A stretch of DNA of 64,000 bases from Dokdonella_A sp044227025 (GTDB lineage Bacteria > Pseudomonadota > Gammaproteobacteria > Xanthomonadales > Rhodanobacteraceae): assembly GCF_044227025.1 (NCBI RefSeq), contig NZ_JBGAFX010000004.1, positions 124,001 through 188,000 on the forward strand, given 5' to 3'. Position 1 is the first letter of the stretch; each line of letters begins with the position of its first letter. Made by a program: the position numbers and the translations under genes. The notes under the pieces are model-generated. The model was not told where the DNA came from and did no database searches. It was given only the letters and a program-made list of their open reading frames with translations. Below are positions 51,212-61,808 of this stretch, piece after piece.

Positions 51212-52798
51212 ATGTCGACTGTCGCACTGCCACGGAACCGTCCGGCCGAATTCCTCGGCCATCCGAAAGGGCTCTACATCTGCTTCCTCACCGAGATGTG
51301 GGAGCGCTTCTCGTTCTACGGCATGAAGGCGCTGCTGTTGCTGTACCTCGTGAAGTACCACCTGTTCACCGACGACAACGGCTACAACCTCGTCGGCGCG
51401 TACGGTGGCCTCGTCTACGCGATGCCGGTGATCGGCGGGCTCGTCGCGGACCGCTGGCTCGGCATGCGCAAGGCGGTCGTGTTCGGCGGCATCCTGCTCG
51501 TGCTCGGCCATCTCGGCATGGCGATCGAAGGCCATCCCGCGAGCAGCGTCGGCGGCGTCGTCACGCGCGATGCGCACGCGTTGCAGGTGTTCTACTTCTC
51601 GCTCGCGCTGATCATCCTCGGCGTGGGCTTCCTCAAGCCGAACATCTCGACCATCGTCGGCAAGCTCTATCCCGACGACGATCCGCGCCGCGATTCCGGC
51701 TTCACGCTGTTCTACGCCGGTATCAATCTCGGCGGCACGTTCTCCGGCATCCTGTGCGGCTGGCTCGGCGAGACCTACGGCTGGGGCTGGGGCTTCGGTG
51801 CGGCCGGCGTCGGCATGCTCGCGGGCCTCGCCAATTTCATCTACGGCCAGAAATACCTGCTCGGCCACGCCGAGCCGCGCGATCCCGCGGCGCTGCGCCA
51901 GCGCGTGTTCGGTCCGCTCACGCGCGAGCATCTCATCTATCTCGGTTCGCTCGGCCTGCTCGTCGTGATCTGGGGACTCATCCAGGCGCACTCGCTGTTC
52001 CTCGCGATCATCCCCGGCTGGTTCGAGCCGAGCCCGGTGATCCTCGCGATGCACGTGATCACCGCGTGCCTGCTCACCGGCATCCTGTGGTTCATGTTCA
52101 CGCGCTGCACGAAGGTCGAGCGCGAGCAGATGTTCGTCGTGCTCGCCTTCATCGTGCTGTGCCTCGTGTTCTTCACGATCTACGAGCAGACCTACGGCTC
52201 GTGGGTGCTGTTCTCCGATCGCGTGATGAACCACGATGCGCTCGGCAAGGAATGGAACGCGAGCGAACTGACCTCGCTCGGCTCGTTCTTCATCCTCGTG
52301 CTCGCACCGTTCTTCGCCTGGCTGTGGCCGCGCCTCGAACGCGCGGGCTGGAACCCGAGCAAACCCGCGAAATCCGGCTACGGCCTGATCCTCGCCGGTC
52401 TCTCGTTCGTCGTGCTCGTGTGGAGCGCGCGCCACCCGCAGGCGAACGGCCTCACCGGCATCTGGTGGTTCGTGTTCGCCTACTTCGTGCTCGAGGTCGG
52501 CGAGATGCTGCTCTCGCCGATCGGCCTGTCCGCGGTCACCGAGCTCAGCGTGCCGCGCGTCGTCAGCCTCATGATGGGCGGCTGGTTCCTCGGCACCTCG
52601 TATTCGGAAGTGCTCGCCGCCGCGCTCGGCAAGCTGTCGTCGATGGAAATCCCCGAAGGCGAAGTGCTCAACGTCACCGACGCGCTCGCGAAGTACGACG
52701 CGCTGTTCCTGTTCTCGGCGAAGATCGGCATCGGCAGCGGCCTCCTCACGCTGTTGCTGACGCCGCTGATCAAGCGCTGGATGCACGGCGTGAAGTAG
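51212..52798 (+). CDS. Proton-dependent oligopeptide transporter (POT/PTR family)
   Basis: This 528-residue major-facilitator protein imports di- and tripeptides with protons. Family motifs are TEMWERFSFYGMKALLLLYL (the ExxERFxYY-type motif in helix 1), GGLVADRWLGMRKAV and GFLKPNISTIVGKLYP, followed by FTLFYAGINLGGTFSG. Fourteen helices are expected for this length. It is a monocistronic gene with a possible -10 box at 51180. Confidence 0.93.
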   Translation: MSTVALPRNRPAEFLGHPKGLYICFLTEMWERFSFYGMKALLLLYLVKYHLFTDDNGYNLVGAYGGLVYAMPVIGGLVADRWLGMRKAVVFGGILLVLGHLGMAIEGHPASSVGGVVTRDAHALQVFYFSLALIILGVGFLKPNISTIVGKLYPDDDPRRDSGFTLFYAGINLGGTFSGILCGWLGETYGWGWGFGAAGVGMLAGLANFIYGQKYLLGHAEPRDPAALRQRVFGPLTREHLIYLGSLGLLVVIWGLIQAHSLFLAIIPGWFEPSPVILAMHVITACLLTGILWFMFTRCTKVEREQMFVVLAFIVLCLVFFTIYEQTYGSWVLFSDRVMNHDALGKEWNASELTSLGSFFILVLAPFFAWLWPRLERAGWNPSKPAKSGYGLILAGLSFVVLVWSARHPQANGLTGIWWFVFAYFVLEVGEMLLSPIGLSAVTELSVPRVVSLMMGGWFLGTSYSEVLAAALGKLSSMEIPEGEVLNVTDALAKYDALFLFSAKIGIGSGLLTLLLTPLIKRWMHGVK

Positions 52799-52872
52799 GG
52801 GTGGACTCGCCTTCCTGCACCCTGCGGCGTGACCGGTGGTAGGGTGCGCACAGCCCACCGAACTGCCTGCCG

Positions 52873-53448
52873 ATGAGCATCTCGCCCACCCGATCCGCAT
52901 CACGCGCGAACATCGTGTTCGCGCCCAAACCGATCCATCTGTATCCCCGCACATGGACAGCGTTCTTGTCGCTGCCGTTCGGCGTGGTGCTGTGCATCGC
53001 GGGAGCGACAATGGCGTATGTCGTGCACGACAACCTGCCTTCGCCGGCGAACAACATCGTGGCCGGCCTGATCCTTGCGTTCGCGCTGGGCCTGGGATGG
53101 ACGACCGCGCGCGGCGCCCATACCGCGCTGTCCTCGAGGGATGCCGTACTCAGCGTCGATGAAGACGGCGTCACCCATGCCGACGGCGACACGACGTTCC
53201 TCGCCTGGTCGGAGATCGCGCGCATCTCCACGACCCATCACGACGGCGACCGGCTCGCGATCTGGTTCACGCGCGACAGCGACTACGCGCAGAGCGTCGG
53301 CAACGCCAGGGCACTCGCGCAACGCGCATTGACCGGCGCGGACCTCACGATCTACCTCGGCAATCTCGTCTACAACCCGACGCTCCTGAGAAAGACGGTC
53401 GCCGCCTACCACGCCGGTGCAAATCGCCAGGAGCCTGCCGGGCACTAG
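52873..53448 (+). CDS. Hypothetical membrane protein with two helices and a PH-like domain
   Basis: This 191-residue protein has an N-terminal polar segment, two membrane helices (about residues 30-53 and 62-80), and a soluble C-terminal part (SVDEDGVTHADGDTTFLAWSEIARI..) that resembles the bacterial PH-domain pattern of a short strand followed by W-I. I do not recognise the family with confidence. It starts 74 bases after the transporter and may be read with it. Confidence 0.7.
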   Translation: MSISPTRSASRANIVFAPKPIHLYPRTWTAFLSLPFGVVLCIAGATMAYVVHDNLPSPANNIVAGLILAFALGLGWTTARGAHTALSSRDAVLSVDEDGVTHADGDTTFLAWSEIARISTTHHDGDRLAIWFTRDSDYAQSVGNARALAQRALTGADLTIYLGNLVYNPTLLRKTVAAYHAGANRQEPAGH

Positions 53449-53659
53449 CCCGGGACGGGACGCATCGCGGAATGTGGCCAACGCCGGTTGGTTCGTACTC
53501 ACCCGTCACCGAACCCGCCGTACCGCGCGTCGTCGGCTCCATGACGGATGACGGGTCCCGTCAGCCCTTCGTGCGCCCCGAGATGCCCGATGCTACCGGA
53601 GCCGTTCATCCTCGACGGCGCAGGATGTGAAACACACCCCCTCATCCGGAGCAACCGAC

Positions 53660-55753
53660 ATGGCCGCGAAAAACAAGCCTGCATCCAGATCAATTTCCAA
53701 GGGCGGCCAGGACGCACGGGGCAATGGGGATGAACTCCAGCAAAAGGCGAGTGGTAGGCACCCGGCGTTGACGACCAACCTCGGCATCCCCGTAGCGGAC
53801 AACCAGAACTCGCTGCGTTCCGATCCGCGCGGACCGACCCTGCTCGAAGACTTCATCCTGCGCGAGAAGATCACCCACTTCGACCACGAGCGCATCCCGG
53901 AACGCATCGTGCACGCGCGCGGTTCCGCCGCGCACGGCACGTTCACCCTGAGCAAATCGCTGAAGTCCTTCACGACCGCGCGCATCCTCACCGAAGTCGG
54001 CGTGCAGACCCCGGTGTTCACGCGCTTCTCCACCGTGGCCGGAGGCGCCGGCTCGGTCGACACCCCGCGTGACGTGCGTGGCTTCGCGGTGAAGTTCTAC
54101 ACCAAGGAAGGCAACTGGGACCTTGTCGGCAACAACATCCCGGTGTTCTTCATCCAGGACGCGATGAAATTCCCCGACCTCGTGCATTCGGTGAAGATGG
54201 AACCGGATCGCGCGTTTCCGCAGGCCGCCAGCGCGCACGACACGTTCTGGGATTTCATCTCGCTCACGCCCGAATCGATGCACATGATCATGTGGGCGAT
54301 GTCCGATCGCACGATCCCGCGATCGCTGCGCATGATGGAGGGTTTCGGCATCCACAGCTTCCGCCTGCTCGACGCAAAGGGCGCCTCGACCTTCGTCAAG
54401 TTCCACTGGCGCCCGCGGCTCGGCCTGCAATCCACCGTGTGGGACGAGGCGCTCAAGCTGCAGGCGGCCGACAACGATTTCCATCGGCGCGACCTGTTCG
54501 AGTCGATCGAAGCGGGAAGCTACCCGTCATGGGACCTCGCGGTGCAGCTGTTCACCGAGGAAGAGGCGAATGCGTTCCCGTTCGACCACCTCGACGCGAC
54601 CAAGCTGATCCCGGAAGAACTGGTGCCGCTGACCGTGATCGGCACGATGGAATTGAACCGCTGGCCGGACAACTTCTTCGCCGAGACCGAGCAGGTCGCG
54701 TTCTGCCCCGCGAACATCGTGCCCGGCATCGACTTCAGCAACGATCCGCTGCTGCAAGGGCGCCTGTTCTCCTATCTCGACACCCAGCTGATCCGCCTCG
54801 GCGGTCCGAACTTCCACCAGATTCCGATCAACGCGCCGAAATGCCCGTACGCGAACCTGCAGCGCGACGGCCACATGCAGATGAACGTGCCGAAGGGGCG
54901 CGTCAACTACGAACCGAGTTCGCTCGAAGCGGATTCGCCGCGCGCTACCAGCGGCGGTTTCACCAGCCATGCGACCGTGCCCAACGACGGCGCCAAGGGT
55001 CGCGTGCGCGCGGAAAGCTTCGCTGACCACTATTCGCAAGCACGGATGTTCTTCCGCAGCCAGACTCCGCCCGAGCAGGCGCACATTGCATCTGCGCTCG
55101 TGTTCGAACTGTCGAAGGTGGCCACGCCGCATGTGCGTGAAGCGATCGTGGGTCATCTGCGCCACATCGACGGCGACCTGGCGCAGCGTGTCGCCGATGG
55201 CCTCGGCCTGGATGCGCTGCCGCCTGCTCCGCCTGCCGCGGTGAAGGCGAAGGACATGGCGAAATCGCCGGCATTGCAGATCATCGGCAAGATGAAGGAT
55301 ACGCTCGAGGGACGCTGCGTCGGCATCCTCATGGACGACGGTTCGGACGCGGCGACCATCAAGGCACTGCGCACCGCCGCCGAAGCCGCCGGCGCGCGCG
55401 TCAAGCTCGTCGCCCCGAAAGTCGGCGGCGCCAAACTCAGCGACGGCAGGAAACGCGCCGCCGACGGCCAGCTTGCGGGCACGCCCTCGATGGTGTTCGA
55501 TGCGGTAGCGCTGGTGCTCTCGGACGACGCCGGCAAACGCCTCGCGAACGAGGCCGCTGCGGTCGACTTCGTGCGCGATGCCTTCGGGCACCTCAAGGCG
55601 ATCGCCGCCGACGACGGTGCGCAAAAGGTGTTGAAAGCCGCCGGCGTGGCGAAGGACGCCGGCATCGTCGACGCATCGGACGCAAAGGGATTCGTCAAGG
55701 CAGCCAGGACGCGTCAGTGGGCGCGCGAGCCGAAGGTGCGCACGCTGGCGTGA
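53660..55753 (+). CDS. katE: Large-subunit catalase HPII (KatE)
   Basis: KatE breaks down H2O2 using heme. The 697-residue length, with an extra C-terminal flavodoxin/GATase-like domain (about 545-697: CVGILMDDGSDAATIKAL and later FVRDAFGHLKAIAADDGAQ), marks the HPII class. Active-site His is in ERIVHARGSAAHGTF, Asn in DLVGNNIPVFFIQD, and the proximal Tyr in RLFSYLDTQLIRLGG. The ATG at 53660 has CCGGAG nine bases upstream; an earlier GTG at 53627 is less likely. It opens a stress block with alkB-like, ku and ligD. Confidence 0.96.
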   Translation: MAAKNKPASRSISKGGQDARGNGDELQQKASGRHPALTTNLGIPVADNQNSLRSDPRGPTLLEDFILREKITHFDHERIPERIVHARGSAAHGTFTLSKSLKSFTTARILTEVGVQTPVFTRFSTVAGGAGSVDTPRDVRGFAVKFYTKEGNWDLVGNNIPVFFIQDAMKFPDLVHSVKMEPDRAFPQAASAHDTFWDFISLTPESMHMIMWAMSDRTIPRSLRMMEGFGIHSFRLLDAKGASTFVKFHWRPRLGLQSTVWDEALKLQAADNDFHRRDLFESIEAGSYPSWDLAVQLFTEEEANAFPFDHLDATKLIPEELVPLTVIGTMELNRWPDNFFAETEQVAFCPANIVPGIDFSNDPLLQGRLFSYLDTQLIRLGGPNFHQIPINAPKCPYANLQRDGHMQMNVPKGRVNYEPSSLEADSPRATSGGFTSHATVPNDGAKGRVRAESFADHYSQARMFFRSQTPPEQAHIASALVFELSKVATPHVREAIVGHLRHIDGDLAQRVADGLGLDALPPAPPAAVKAKDMAKSPALQIIGKMKDTLEGRCVGILMDDGSDAATIKALRTAAEAAGARVKLVAPKVGGAKLSDGRKRAADGQLAGTPSMVFDAVALVLSDDAGKRLANEAAAVDFVRDAFGHLKAIAADDGAQKVLKAAGVAKDAGIVDASDAKGFVKAARTRQWAREPKVRTLA

Positions 55754-55777
55754 TGCGGGCGGTCAACTTCCGTCGTC

Positions 55778-55801
55778 GCCTCTCCCGCTTGCGGGAGAGG
55801 C
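55778..55801. other. Palindrome after katE
   Basis: GCCTCTCCCGC (55778-55788) and GCGGGAGAGGC (55791-55801) form an 11-bp inverted repeat around TT. This CTCTCCC..GGGAGAG element is a common intergenic palindrome in GC-rich Xanthomonadales. No T-tract follows, so it may act as a transcript end without being a classical terminator. Confidence 0.6.
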
Positions 55802-55905
55802 CGACGCGCGCAGCGCGATGAGGAAACGGAGCGCAGACTCCGATCTGCTGCCGCAGTGAGGCGGTCGCGATTGAGACGAGGCGAAACCGGTCCCATCTGC
55901 AACCG

Positions 55906-56496
55906 ATGCAATTGTCCTTCCTCGATGCACGCATCGCCGTCGTCGACGATCCGTCGGCACGGATAGAGTACTGGCCGTCCGTCATCGCGCCGGCCACGGC
56001 GGCTGCGTGGTTCGACGCGCTGTTCGACAACGTGGCGTGGCGCGCCGACCGGCGTCAAATGTACGACCGCGAGGTCGCGGTGCCACGGTTGCGCGGGCAC
56101 TACACGCTGTCCGGCGACGAAGACCTGCCTGCGACGATCCGCGACGCACTCGCCGCGGTCAACCGCGTGGCGCCCGCACCGTACACCGGGGTCGGGCTCA
56201 ACCTGTATCGCGACGGACGCGACAGCGTCGCGATGCATCATGACCGCCTCGCCGAACTCGTGCCCGGGCATCCGATCGCGGTCCTCTCGCTCGGCGTGCC
56301 GCGGCGCATGACCATCGCGCGCCAGAAGCCGCCGAGGACGACGCGCACGATCGAACTGCAACCGGGCAGCGTGATCGTGATGGACTACGCCTCGCAACTG
56401 CACACACTGCACGGCATTCCCAAAACGACTGCGCCGGTCGGTGCGCGCATCAGCCTTGCGTTCCGCGTGCGGCCTCCGAAAGCCGCGTCCGCATGA
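55906..56496 (+). CDS. AlkB-family 2-oxoglutarate/Fe(II) dioxygenase
   Basis: This 196-residue enzyme likely repairs alkylated bases oxidatively. The iron ligands are in MHHDRL (HxD) and LHTLHGIPK, with 2-oxoglutarate-binding Arg in RISLAFRV. The lead segment YTGVGLNLYRDGRDSVAMHHD is typical of the AlkB-like group close to ABH2/3. It is placed between katE and ku, which fits a DNA-damage block. Its short upstream gap holds the katE palindrome. Confidence 0.9.
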   Translation: MQLSFLDARIAVVDDPSARIEYWPSVIAPATAAAWFDALFDNVAWRADRRQMYDREVAVPRLRGHYTLSGDEDLPATIRDALAAVNRVAPAPYTGVGLNLYRDGRDSVAMHHDRLAELVPGHPIAVLSLGVPRRMTIARQKPPRTTRTIELQPGSVIVMDYASQLHTLHGIPKTTAPVGARISLAFRVRPPKAASA

Positions 56497-56651
56497 GCGT
56501 CGCGACCGAGTGTGCGGCAAGGAGCTTGAACGCAGGACAACATCCACCCGATACGTGCAGCTGAATCCGCGCCAACCCGCGGGCGCCTGCGCATTGCCGC
56601 GTCGGCCACGCAGCGCCTAGGCTGCAGGCGTGTACACACGGAGGAAGCGCG

Positions 56652-57527
56652 ATGGCTCGACCGATCTGGAATGGCACCCTGTCGTTCGGACTGCTCAATA
56701 TTCCGGTCGCCGTCATGAGCGGCGAACGCACGCACGACCTGCATTTCCGCATGCTCGACGCACGCAACCGCAAGCCGATCCGCTACGAGCGCGTGAACGC
56801 CGAGACGGGGCGCGAAGTGCCGTGGAAGGATATCGTCAAGGCGTTCGAATACCGCAAGGGCAGCTACGTCGTGCTCGAGCCCGAGGACATCAAGGGAGCG
56901 GCGCCCGAGAGCCACGAGATGATCGACCTCGACACGTTCGTCGAAGCGGATGCGATCGGCCCGGAGTACTTCGAGAAGCCGTATTACCTCGTCCCCGGCA
57001 AGCGTGCGGAGAAAGGCTACGTCCTGCTGCGCCAGACGCTGGAGAAGACCGGCCGAATCGGCATCGGCCGCGTCGTGATCCGCACGCGCGAATACCTGTG
57101 CGCGGTGATGCCGCGAGGAAAGGCGCTGCTGATGAACCTGCTGCGCTATCCGTCCGAAGTGATTCCGCTGAGTGAATACGATTTTCCGGCGACCACGAGC
57201 CGCGTGAGCAAGAGCGAGCTCGCGATGGCGGAAAAGCTCGTCGAGACGCTGTCCGGCGAATGGAAGCCTTCGAACTACAAGGATGAATTCCGCGAGCGCC
57301 TCAAGAAGGTCGTCGCGAAGCGGCTCAAGCACAAGGGTGCGGTCGAGATCGAGCCGGAGGAAAGAGAAGAAGAGGAGAAATCGACCAATGTGGTCGATTT
57401 CGTCGCGCTTCTCAAGGAAAGCCTAGCCAAGGGAACGCGCGCGCCGGCCAAGAAGAAGGCCGCTGCGAAACCGACCGCGAAGAGCGCGGCGAAGAAGCGG
57501 AAGACGCCGGCGCGGCAGCGCGCATGA
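56652..57527 (+). CDS. ku: Non-homologous end-joining protein Ku
   Basis: Bacterial Ku binds DNA ends as a homodimer and recruits LigD. The 291-residue protein starts MARPIWNGTLSFGLLNIPVA, shows the ring core (LVPGKRAEKGYVLLRQTLEKTGRIGIGRVV, ALLMNLLRYPSEVIP) and ends in a Lys/Ala-rich tail (KKKAAAKPTAKSAAKKRK) that aids DNA binding. A GGAGGAAG ribosome binding site precedes the ATG. ligD lies one gene downstream but is frameshifted here. Confidence 0.96.
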   Translation: MARPIWNGTLSFGLLNIPVAVMSGERTHDLHFRMLDARNRKPIRYERVNAETGREVPWKDIVKAFEYRKGSYVVLEPEDIKGAAPESHEMIDLDTFVEADAIGPEYFEKPYYLVPGKRAEKGYVLLRQTLEKTGRIGIGRVVIRTREYLCAVMPRGKALLMNLLRYPSEVIPLSEYDFPATTSRVSKSELAMAEKLVETLSGEWKPSNYKDEFRERLKKVVAKRLKHKGAVEIEPEEREEEEKSTNVVDFVALLKESLAKGTRAPAKKKAAAKPTAKSAAKKRKTPARQRA

Positions 57528-57649
57528 GTCGCCGATCGCGTCGAGTCGATGAATCGCGCGTGAGTCGCGCGCGACGTGCAGGTGCCGCGTTCATGCCCGG
57601 GTCGAACGCGGGCGACTAGCGTCGTGGCTCCCGATGGAGGTTCGCTGGC

Positions 57650-58456
57650 ATGACGACGATGCGCTCCCCGACTCCGCGCCGCCCGCTGGCGATCGTCACC
57701 GGCGCTTCCTCCGGCATCGGCCTGGAACTGGCCAAGCTCGCTGCCGGCGACGGCTATGATCTGGTGATCGCGGCGGATACGCCGCTGGACGATGCGGTGC
57801 AGGCGCTGGAAGCGCTCGGCGCGCAGGTCTCGGCCGCGCGCGTAGACCTGTCCGATCAGGAAGGCGTCGACCGAATCCTGGCCCTCGTCGGCGATCGGCC
57901 CGTGTCGCGCTTGTTCGCGAATGCGGGGCACGGCCTCGGCAGCGCGTTCCTCGACCAGCGCTTCGACGCGATCATGCACGTTCTCAACACCAACGTGTCG
58001 GGCACGCTGTACCTGCTGTATCGCGTCGGCTGCGAGATGCGTCTCAACCGGCGCGGGCGCATCCTGGTCACCGGCTCCATCGCCGGCTACCAACCCGGCA
58101 GCTACCAGGCCGTCTACAACGCCTCGAAGGCCTTCATCGATTCGTTCGCGCTTGCCCTGCGCGACGAGCTGAAGGATTCGGGCGTAAGTGTGTCGTGCCT
58201 GATGCCCGGGATCACGGACACCGCCTTCTTCGAACGCGCGGGCCTGCTCGACACCCGGATCGGCACGGCGCCCAAGATGGATCCGGCCGAAGTCGCGCGC
58301 ATTGGCTACCAGGCGATGGAGCGTGGCGAGGCGGACGTCATCGCGGGCTGGAAGAACAAGCTCGAGACCGCGCTCGCGATGTTCATCCCGGCCGCGCAGC
58401 TTGCAGCGCGGCACGGCAGGGCGGCCAAGCCCGGCAGCGCGCAACCGGGCGCCTAG
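57650..58456 (+). CDS. Short-chain dehydrogenase/reductase
   Basis: This 268-residue classical SDR has the NAD(P)-binding TGASSGIGLELAKLA, NAG in LFANAGHG, Ser in VTGSIAGY and the catalytic YNASK. The substrate is unknown. It lies between ku and ligD, an arrangement seen in stress-gene clusters. It has a GATGGAGG ribosome binding site upstream. Confidence 0.92.
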   Translation: MTTMRSPTPRRPLAIVTGASSGIGLELAKLAAGDGYDLVIAADTPLDDAVQALEALGAQVSAARVDLSDQEGVDRILALVGDRPVSRLFANAGHGLGSAFLDQRFDAIMHVLNTNVSGTLYLLYRVGCEMRLNRRGRILVTGSIAGYQPGSYQAVYNASKAFIDSFALALRDELKDSGVSVSCLMPGITDTAFFERAGLLDTRIGTAPKMDPAEVARIGYQAMERGEADVIAGWKNKLETALAMFIPAAQLAARHGRAAKPGSAQPGA

Positions 58457-58534
58457 CGCTGCACGCGATCGCAACGCGAGCGTTCAGGATGCGACGGTGA
58501 CACTGGCTCGACACGTGCTGGAGGCACACCTCGC

Positions 58535-61113
58535 ATGGGATTGGCCGAGTACAAACGCAAACGCACGTTCCACTCCACGCCGGAGCCTGCCAGCGGCGGC
58601 AATCGCGGCCGACGCCTCTTCGTGGTGCAACTGCACCATGCGAGCCATCGCCACTACGATTTTCGGCTCGAGCATGCGGGCACGCTCAAGAGCTGGGCGG
58701 TGCCGAAGGGGCCGAGCTTCGATCCCGCGGTCAAGCGCATGGCGGTGCAGGTCGAGGATCACCCGCTTTCGTACGCGGGGTTCGAGGGCGACATTCCGAA
58801 AGGAAATTACGGCGCCGGTCATGTCGACGTGTTCGACACCGGAACGTGGGAACCGATCGGCAGCGTGCGCGAAGGACTGGCCAAGGGCGAACTCAAGTTC
58901 ACGCTGCACGGAGACGTGCTGCGCGGGTCGTGGGTGCTGGTGCGCACGCGCAAGGAAGCAGCGAAGCCGCAATGGCTGCTGATCAAGCATCGCGATGCGT
59001 ACGCCGGGCCGCGCGAGGCGGACGACTTCGTCGATGCGCATTCGGACCGGCCGCTGCCATTGCGCGAGCGCCGCAAGATCTGGAAGGACGCGCCTTCGAC
59101 ACCGGAACCGCGGGCCACTCCCGCGAAGGGCGCCGGTAAACGCGCGGCGATCCCGGACGGTCCGTTCGAACCGGAATTGTGCCGCGTTGCGACGGAGGCG
59201 CCCGCCGGCGGGGACTGGCTGCACGAGGCAAAGTGGGACGGCTACCGCATCCTCGCGACGATCAAGAATCGACGTGTGCGACTGTGTCGCGCAACGGTCT
59301 CGAATGGACCGACAAGGTGCCCGAGCTGGTCGATGCGCTGCGCTCGCTCGGCCTCGAGAGCGCCCAGCTCGACGGCGAGATGATCGCGCTGCGCGACGGC
59401 CGCGACGATTTCAACGCATTGCAGGGACGGCTGTCCGCCGAGGAGAAAGCGCCGATCGCCTACATGCTGTTCGACCTGCCCTACCTCGAGGGCCGCTCGC
59501 TGCGGGAGCTGCCGCTGGTCGAACGCAAGATGCGGCTCGAGGCGCTGCTGCGTGACAATCCACACGAGTTGCTGCGCTACTCGGCGCACCAGCTCGGGCA
59601 GGGTCGCGCGGTCTATGAGCAGGCGATCGAGTCAGGGCTCGAGGGCATCGTCAGCAAGCGCATCGACAGCACCTACCGCGGCACCCGAAACGGCGACTGG
59701 GTCAAGGTCAAGGCACGCCGGTCCGACGAGTTCGTCGTCGTCGGCTACACCGAACCGAAAGGCAGTCGCGCCGGCATCGGCGCGCTGCTGCTCGCCAGAC
59801 CCGTTGGATCGGGACTCGAATACGTCGGCCGCGTGGGCACGGGTTTCAGTAATGAGCAATTGCGCGCACTGCGCAAGGATCTCGCCGGGACGCGCATTGC
59901 CGATGCACCGGCCGAGGTGGAAAAGATGAGTCGCACCGATCGCGCGCTCGCAAAGTGGGTGAAGCCGGCACTGGTGGTCGAGGTCTACCACCAGGGAATC
60001 GGCGGCCAGGGATTGCTGCGCCAGCCTGCGCTGAAGACGTTGCGCGAAGACAAGTCCGTGGCCGATCTCGAGAAGGACGCCCACACCATGGCGAAGGCAG
60101 TTGCCGCATCGAAGGCGTCGCGAAAAGGCGATGCGTCGGCCGTCAAGGCGAAGAGCACGAAGCGCGTTCCGAAGCGCGCCGCCGTGGCCAGGCGCACCGA
60201 CGCCTCCATCGGAACCGGCCACGTCCGCCTCACGCATCCCGAGCGCGAGGTGTTTCCGGATTCGGGCATCACCAAGGCCGATGTCGCCGCCTACTACACG
60301 GCCGTCGCACCGCTGCTGCTCGACGGGATCGCGCATCGACCGCTGTCGGTGTTGCGTTGTCCCGATGGCGTCGGCAAGGCGTGCTTCTTCCAGAAGCACA
60401 GCGGGCGCGGCTGGGGCGATCATGTGCGCACGGTGACCGTGAAGGAGAACGAAGGCAGCGACCGTTATCTCGCGGTCGACGATGCGATCGGCGTCCTGCA
60501 ACTGGTGCAGATGAACGTGCTCGAATTCCATCCATGGGGCGCGCTGGCCTCCGACCAGGAACATGCCGATCGCGTCATCTTCGACCTCGATCCGCACCCC
60601 TCGGTCGCCTGGGCGGATGTCAGGAAAGCCGCGCGCCTGCTGGGCGATGCGCTCGATGCGATCGGGCTTGTTTCGTTCCTGCGCACGACCGGTGGCAAGG
60701 GATTGCATGTGGTCGTTCCACTCGCGCCGGCCGTCGCATGGGCAGATGCGAAGCACTTCGCCGCGCAGGTCGCGCTCATCCTTGCCGCCGAACGCCCGCG
60801 CATGTTCGTGAGCGTCGCCGGCGAGCAGAAACGCGACAAGAGAATCTTCACCGATTGGCTGCGCAATGCACGCGGCGCGACCGCGGTCGCGTCGTACTCG
60901 CTGCGCGCGCGTGAAGGCGCTCCGGTGGCGATGCCGATCGAGTGGTCGGAACTTGCCCGCCTGCGCAGTGGAGCAGCGTATACGCTGAAGTCCGCGCTGA
61001 AGAAGATCCGCAGCCGGCAGCGGGATCCCTGGGCCGGCTTCCGCGATGTGCGCCAGGGGCTGCCGATGTTGAAAGCGCCGCCCGCACCGAGGCGCAAGAA
61101 GTCGGCACGCTGA
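58535..61113 (+). pseudogene. ligD: Multidomain DNA ligase D, interrupted by a -1 frameshift
   Basis: LigD joins broken ends with Ku. Domain order is PE phosphoesterase (about 1-160: QLHHASHRHYDFRLEHAG, GDIPKGNYGAGHVDVFD), ATP-dependent ligase with nucleotidyl Lys in EAKWDGYR, then polymerase (HVRLTHPEREVFPDSG, VIFDLDPH, GGKGLHVVVPL). The frame beginning at 58535 runs to a stop at 59383. The rest continues in another frame from about 59284 to 61113. One missing G near 59284 (CTGGTG read as CTGTG) would restore VRLVSRNGLEW and an 859-residue protein. This could be a real mutation or a sequencing error. Confidence 0.9.
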
Positions 61114-61244
61114 GATCGATGTCGTATCGATGGATCCAGCTGAACGCCGGCGTAGCGCGGCCACCCTCGATTTGGCGAGCAGTCAACGTCGCGCAGCGAA
61201 GCTGACGGAAACCGACCACCATTCGCGATTGACGGGAGTACGCC

Positions 61245-61559
61245 ATGCCACAGGGCGACAAATCCAGTTACAGCCCCAAGCAGCGTCGCAAGGCCGAGCA
61301 CATCGAGGAAGGCTACGAGAAACGCGGCGTCTCGAAGAAGACGGCGCAGAAGCGCGCCTGGGCGACGGTCAACAAGCAGGACGGCGGCGCGAAAGGAGTC
61401 TCCCGCAAGAAGACCGCGGCCAAGAAGGCTCCCGCGAAGCGTGCGGCGAAAAAGACCGCGGCGCAACGCGCGACGAAGAAGACCGCGAGCAAGCGCACGA
61501 CCTCGACGCGCTCTGCCGCGGCAAAGAAGGCCGCGAGAACGCGTGCCCGCAAGCGCTGA
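61245..61559 (+). CDS. Small Lys/Ala-rich DNA-damage-cluster protein (plasmid-stabilization-type annotation)
   Basis: This 104-residue protein begins MPQGDKSSYSPKQRRKAEHI and has EGYEKRGVSKKTAQKRAWATVNKQ, a short conserved domain often labelled plasmid stabilization protein (DUF7218-like). A histone-H1-like tail of KKTAAKK repeats follows. Such genes often occur near ku/ligD and catalase in soil proteobacteria. The basic tail suggests nucleic acid binding; the function is unknown. Confidence 0.85.
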   Translation: MPQGDKSSYSPKQRRKAEHIEEGYEKRGVSKKTAQKRAWATVNKQDGGAKGVSRKKTAAKKAPAKRAAKKTAAQRATKKTASKRTTSTRSAAAKKAARTRARKR

Positions 61560-61604
61560 GTCCGATTGCGAACCGCACCAGCCACACGAACCAAGGAATG
61601 CACC

Positions 61605-61751
61605 ATGCTGCGCACGATCGTCCTGATCCTTCTGGTCCTTCTCGTTCTCGGCGCACTGCCGCTATGGCCGTACAGCACCGGCTGGGGCTACTACCCGAGC
61701 GGTGGCGGCTTGTTGCTGCTGATCATCCTGCTCGTCCTGCTCTTCCGCTAG
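61605..61751 (+). CDS. DUF3309 small membrane protein
   Basis: This 48-residue protein has two hydrophobic stretches around ALPLWPYSTGWGYYPSGG, the DUF3309 signature. Function unknown; members often accompany stress genes. The ATG at 61605 follows AAGGAATG. Confidence 0.9.
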   Translation: MLRTIVLILLVLLVLGALPLWPYSTGWGYYPSGGGLLLLIILLVLLFR

Positions 61752-61808
61752 CTCCGGGCGAGCCTGTCGCAGCGCATGCACGCGCGTGCACTCGCGACGC
61801 CACCGAGA

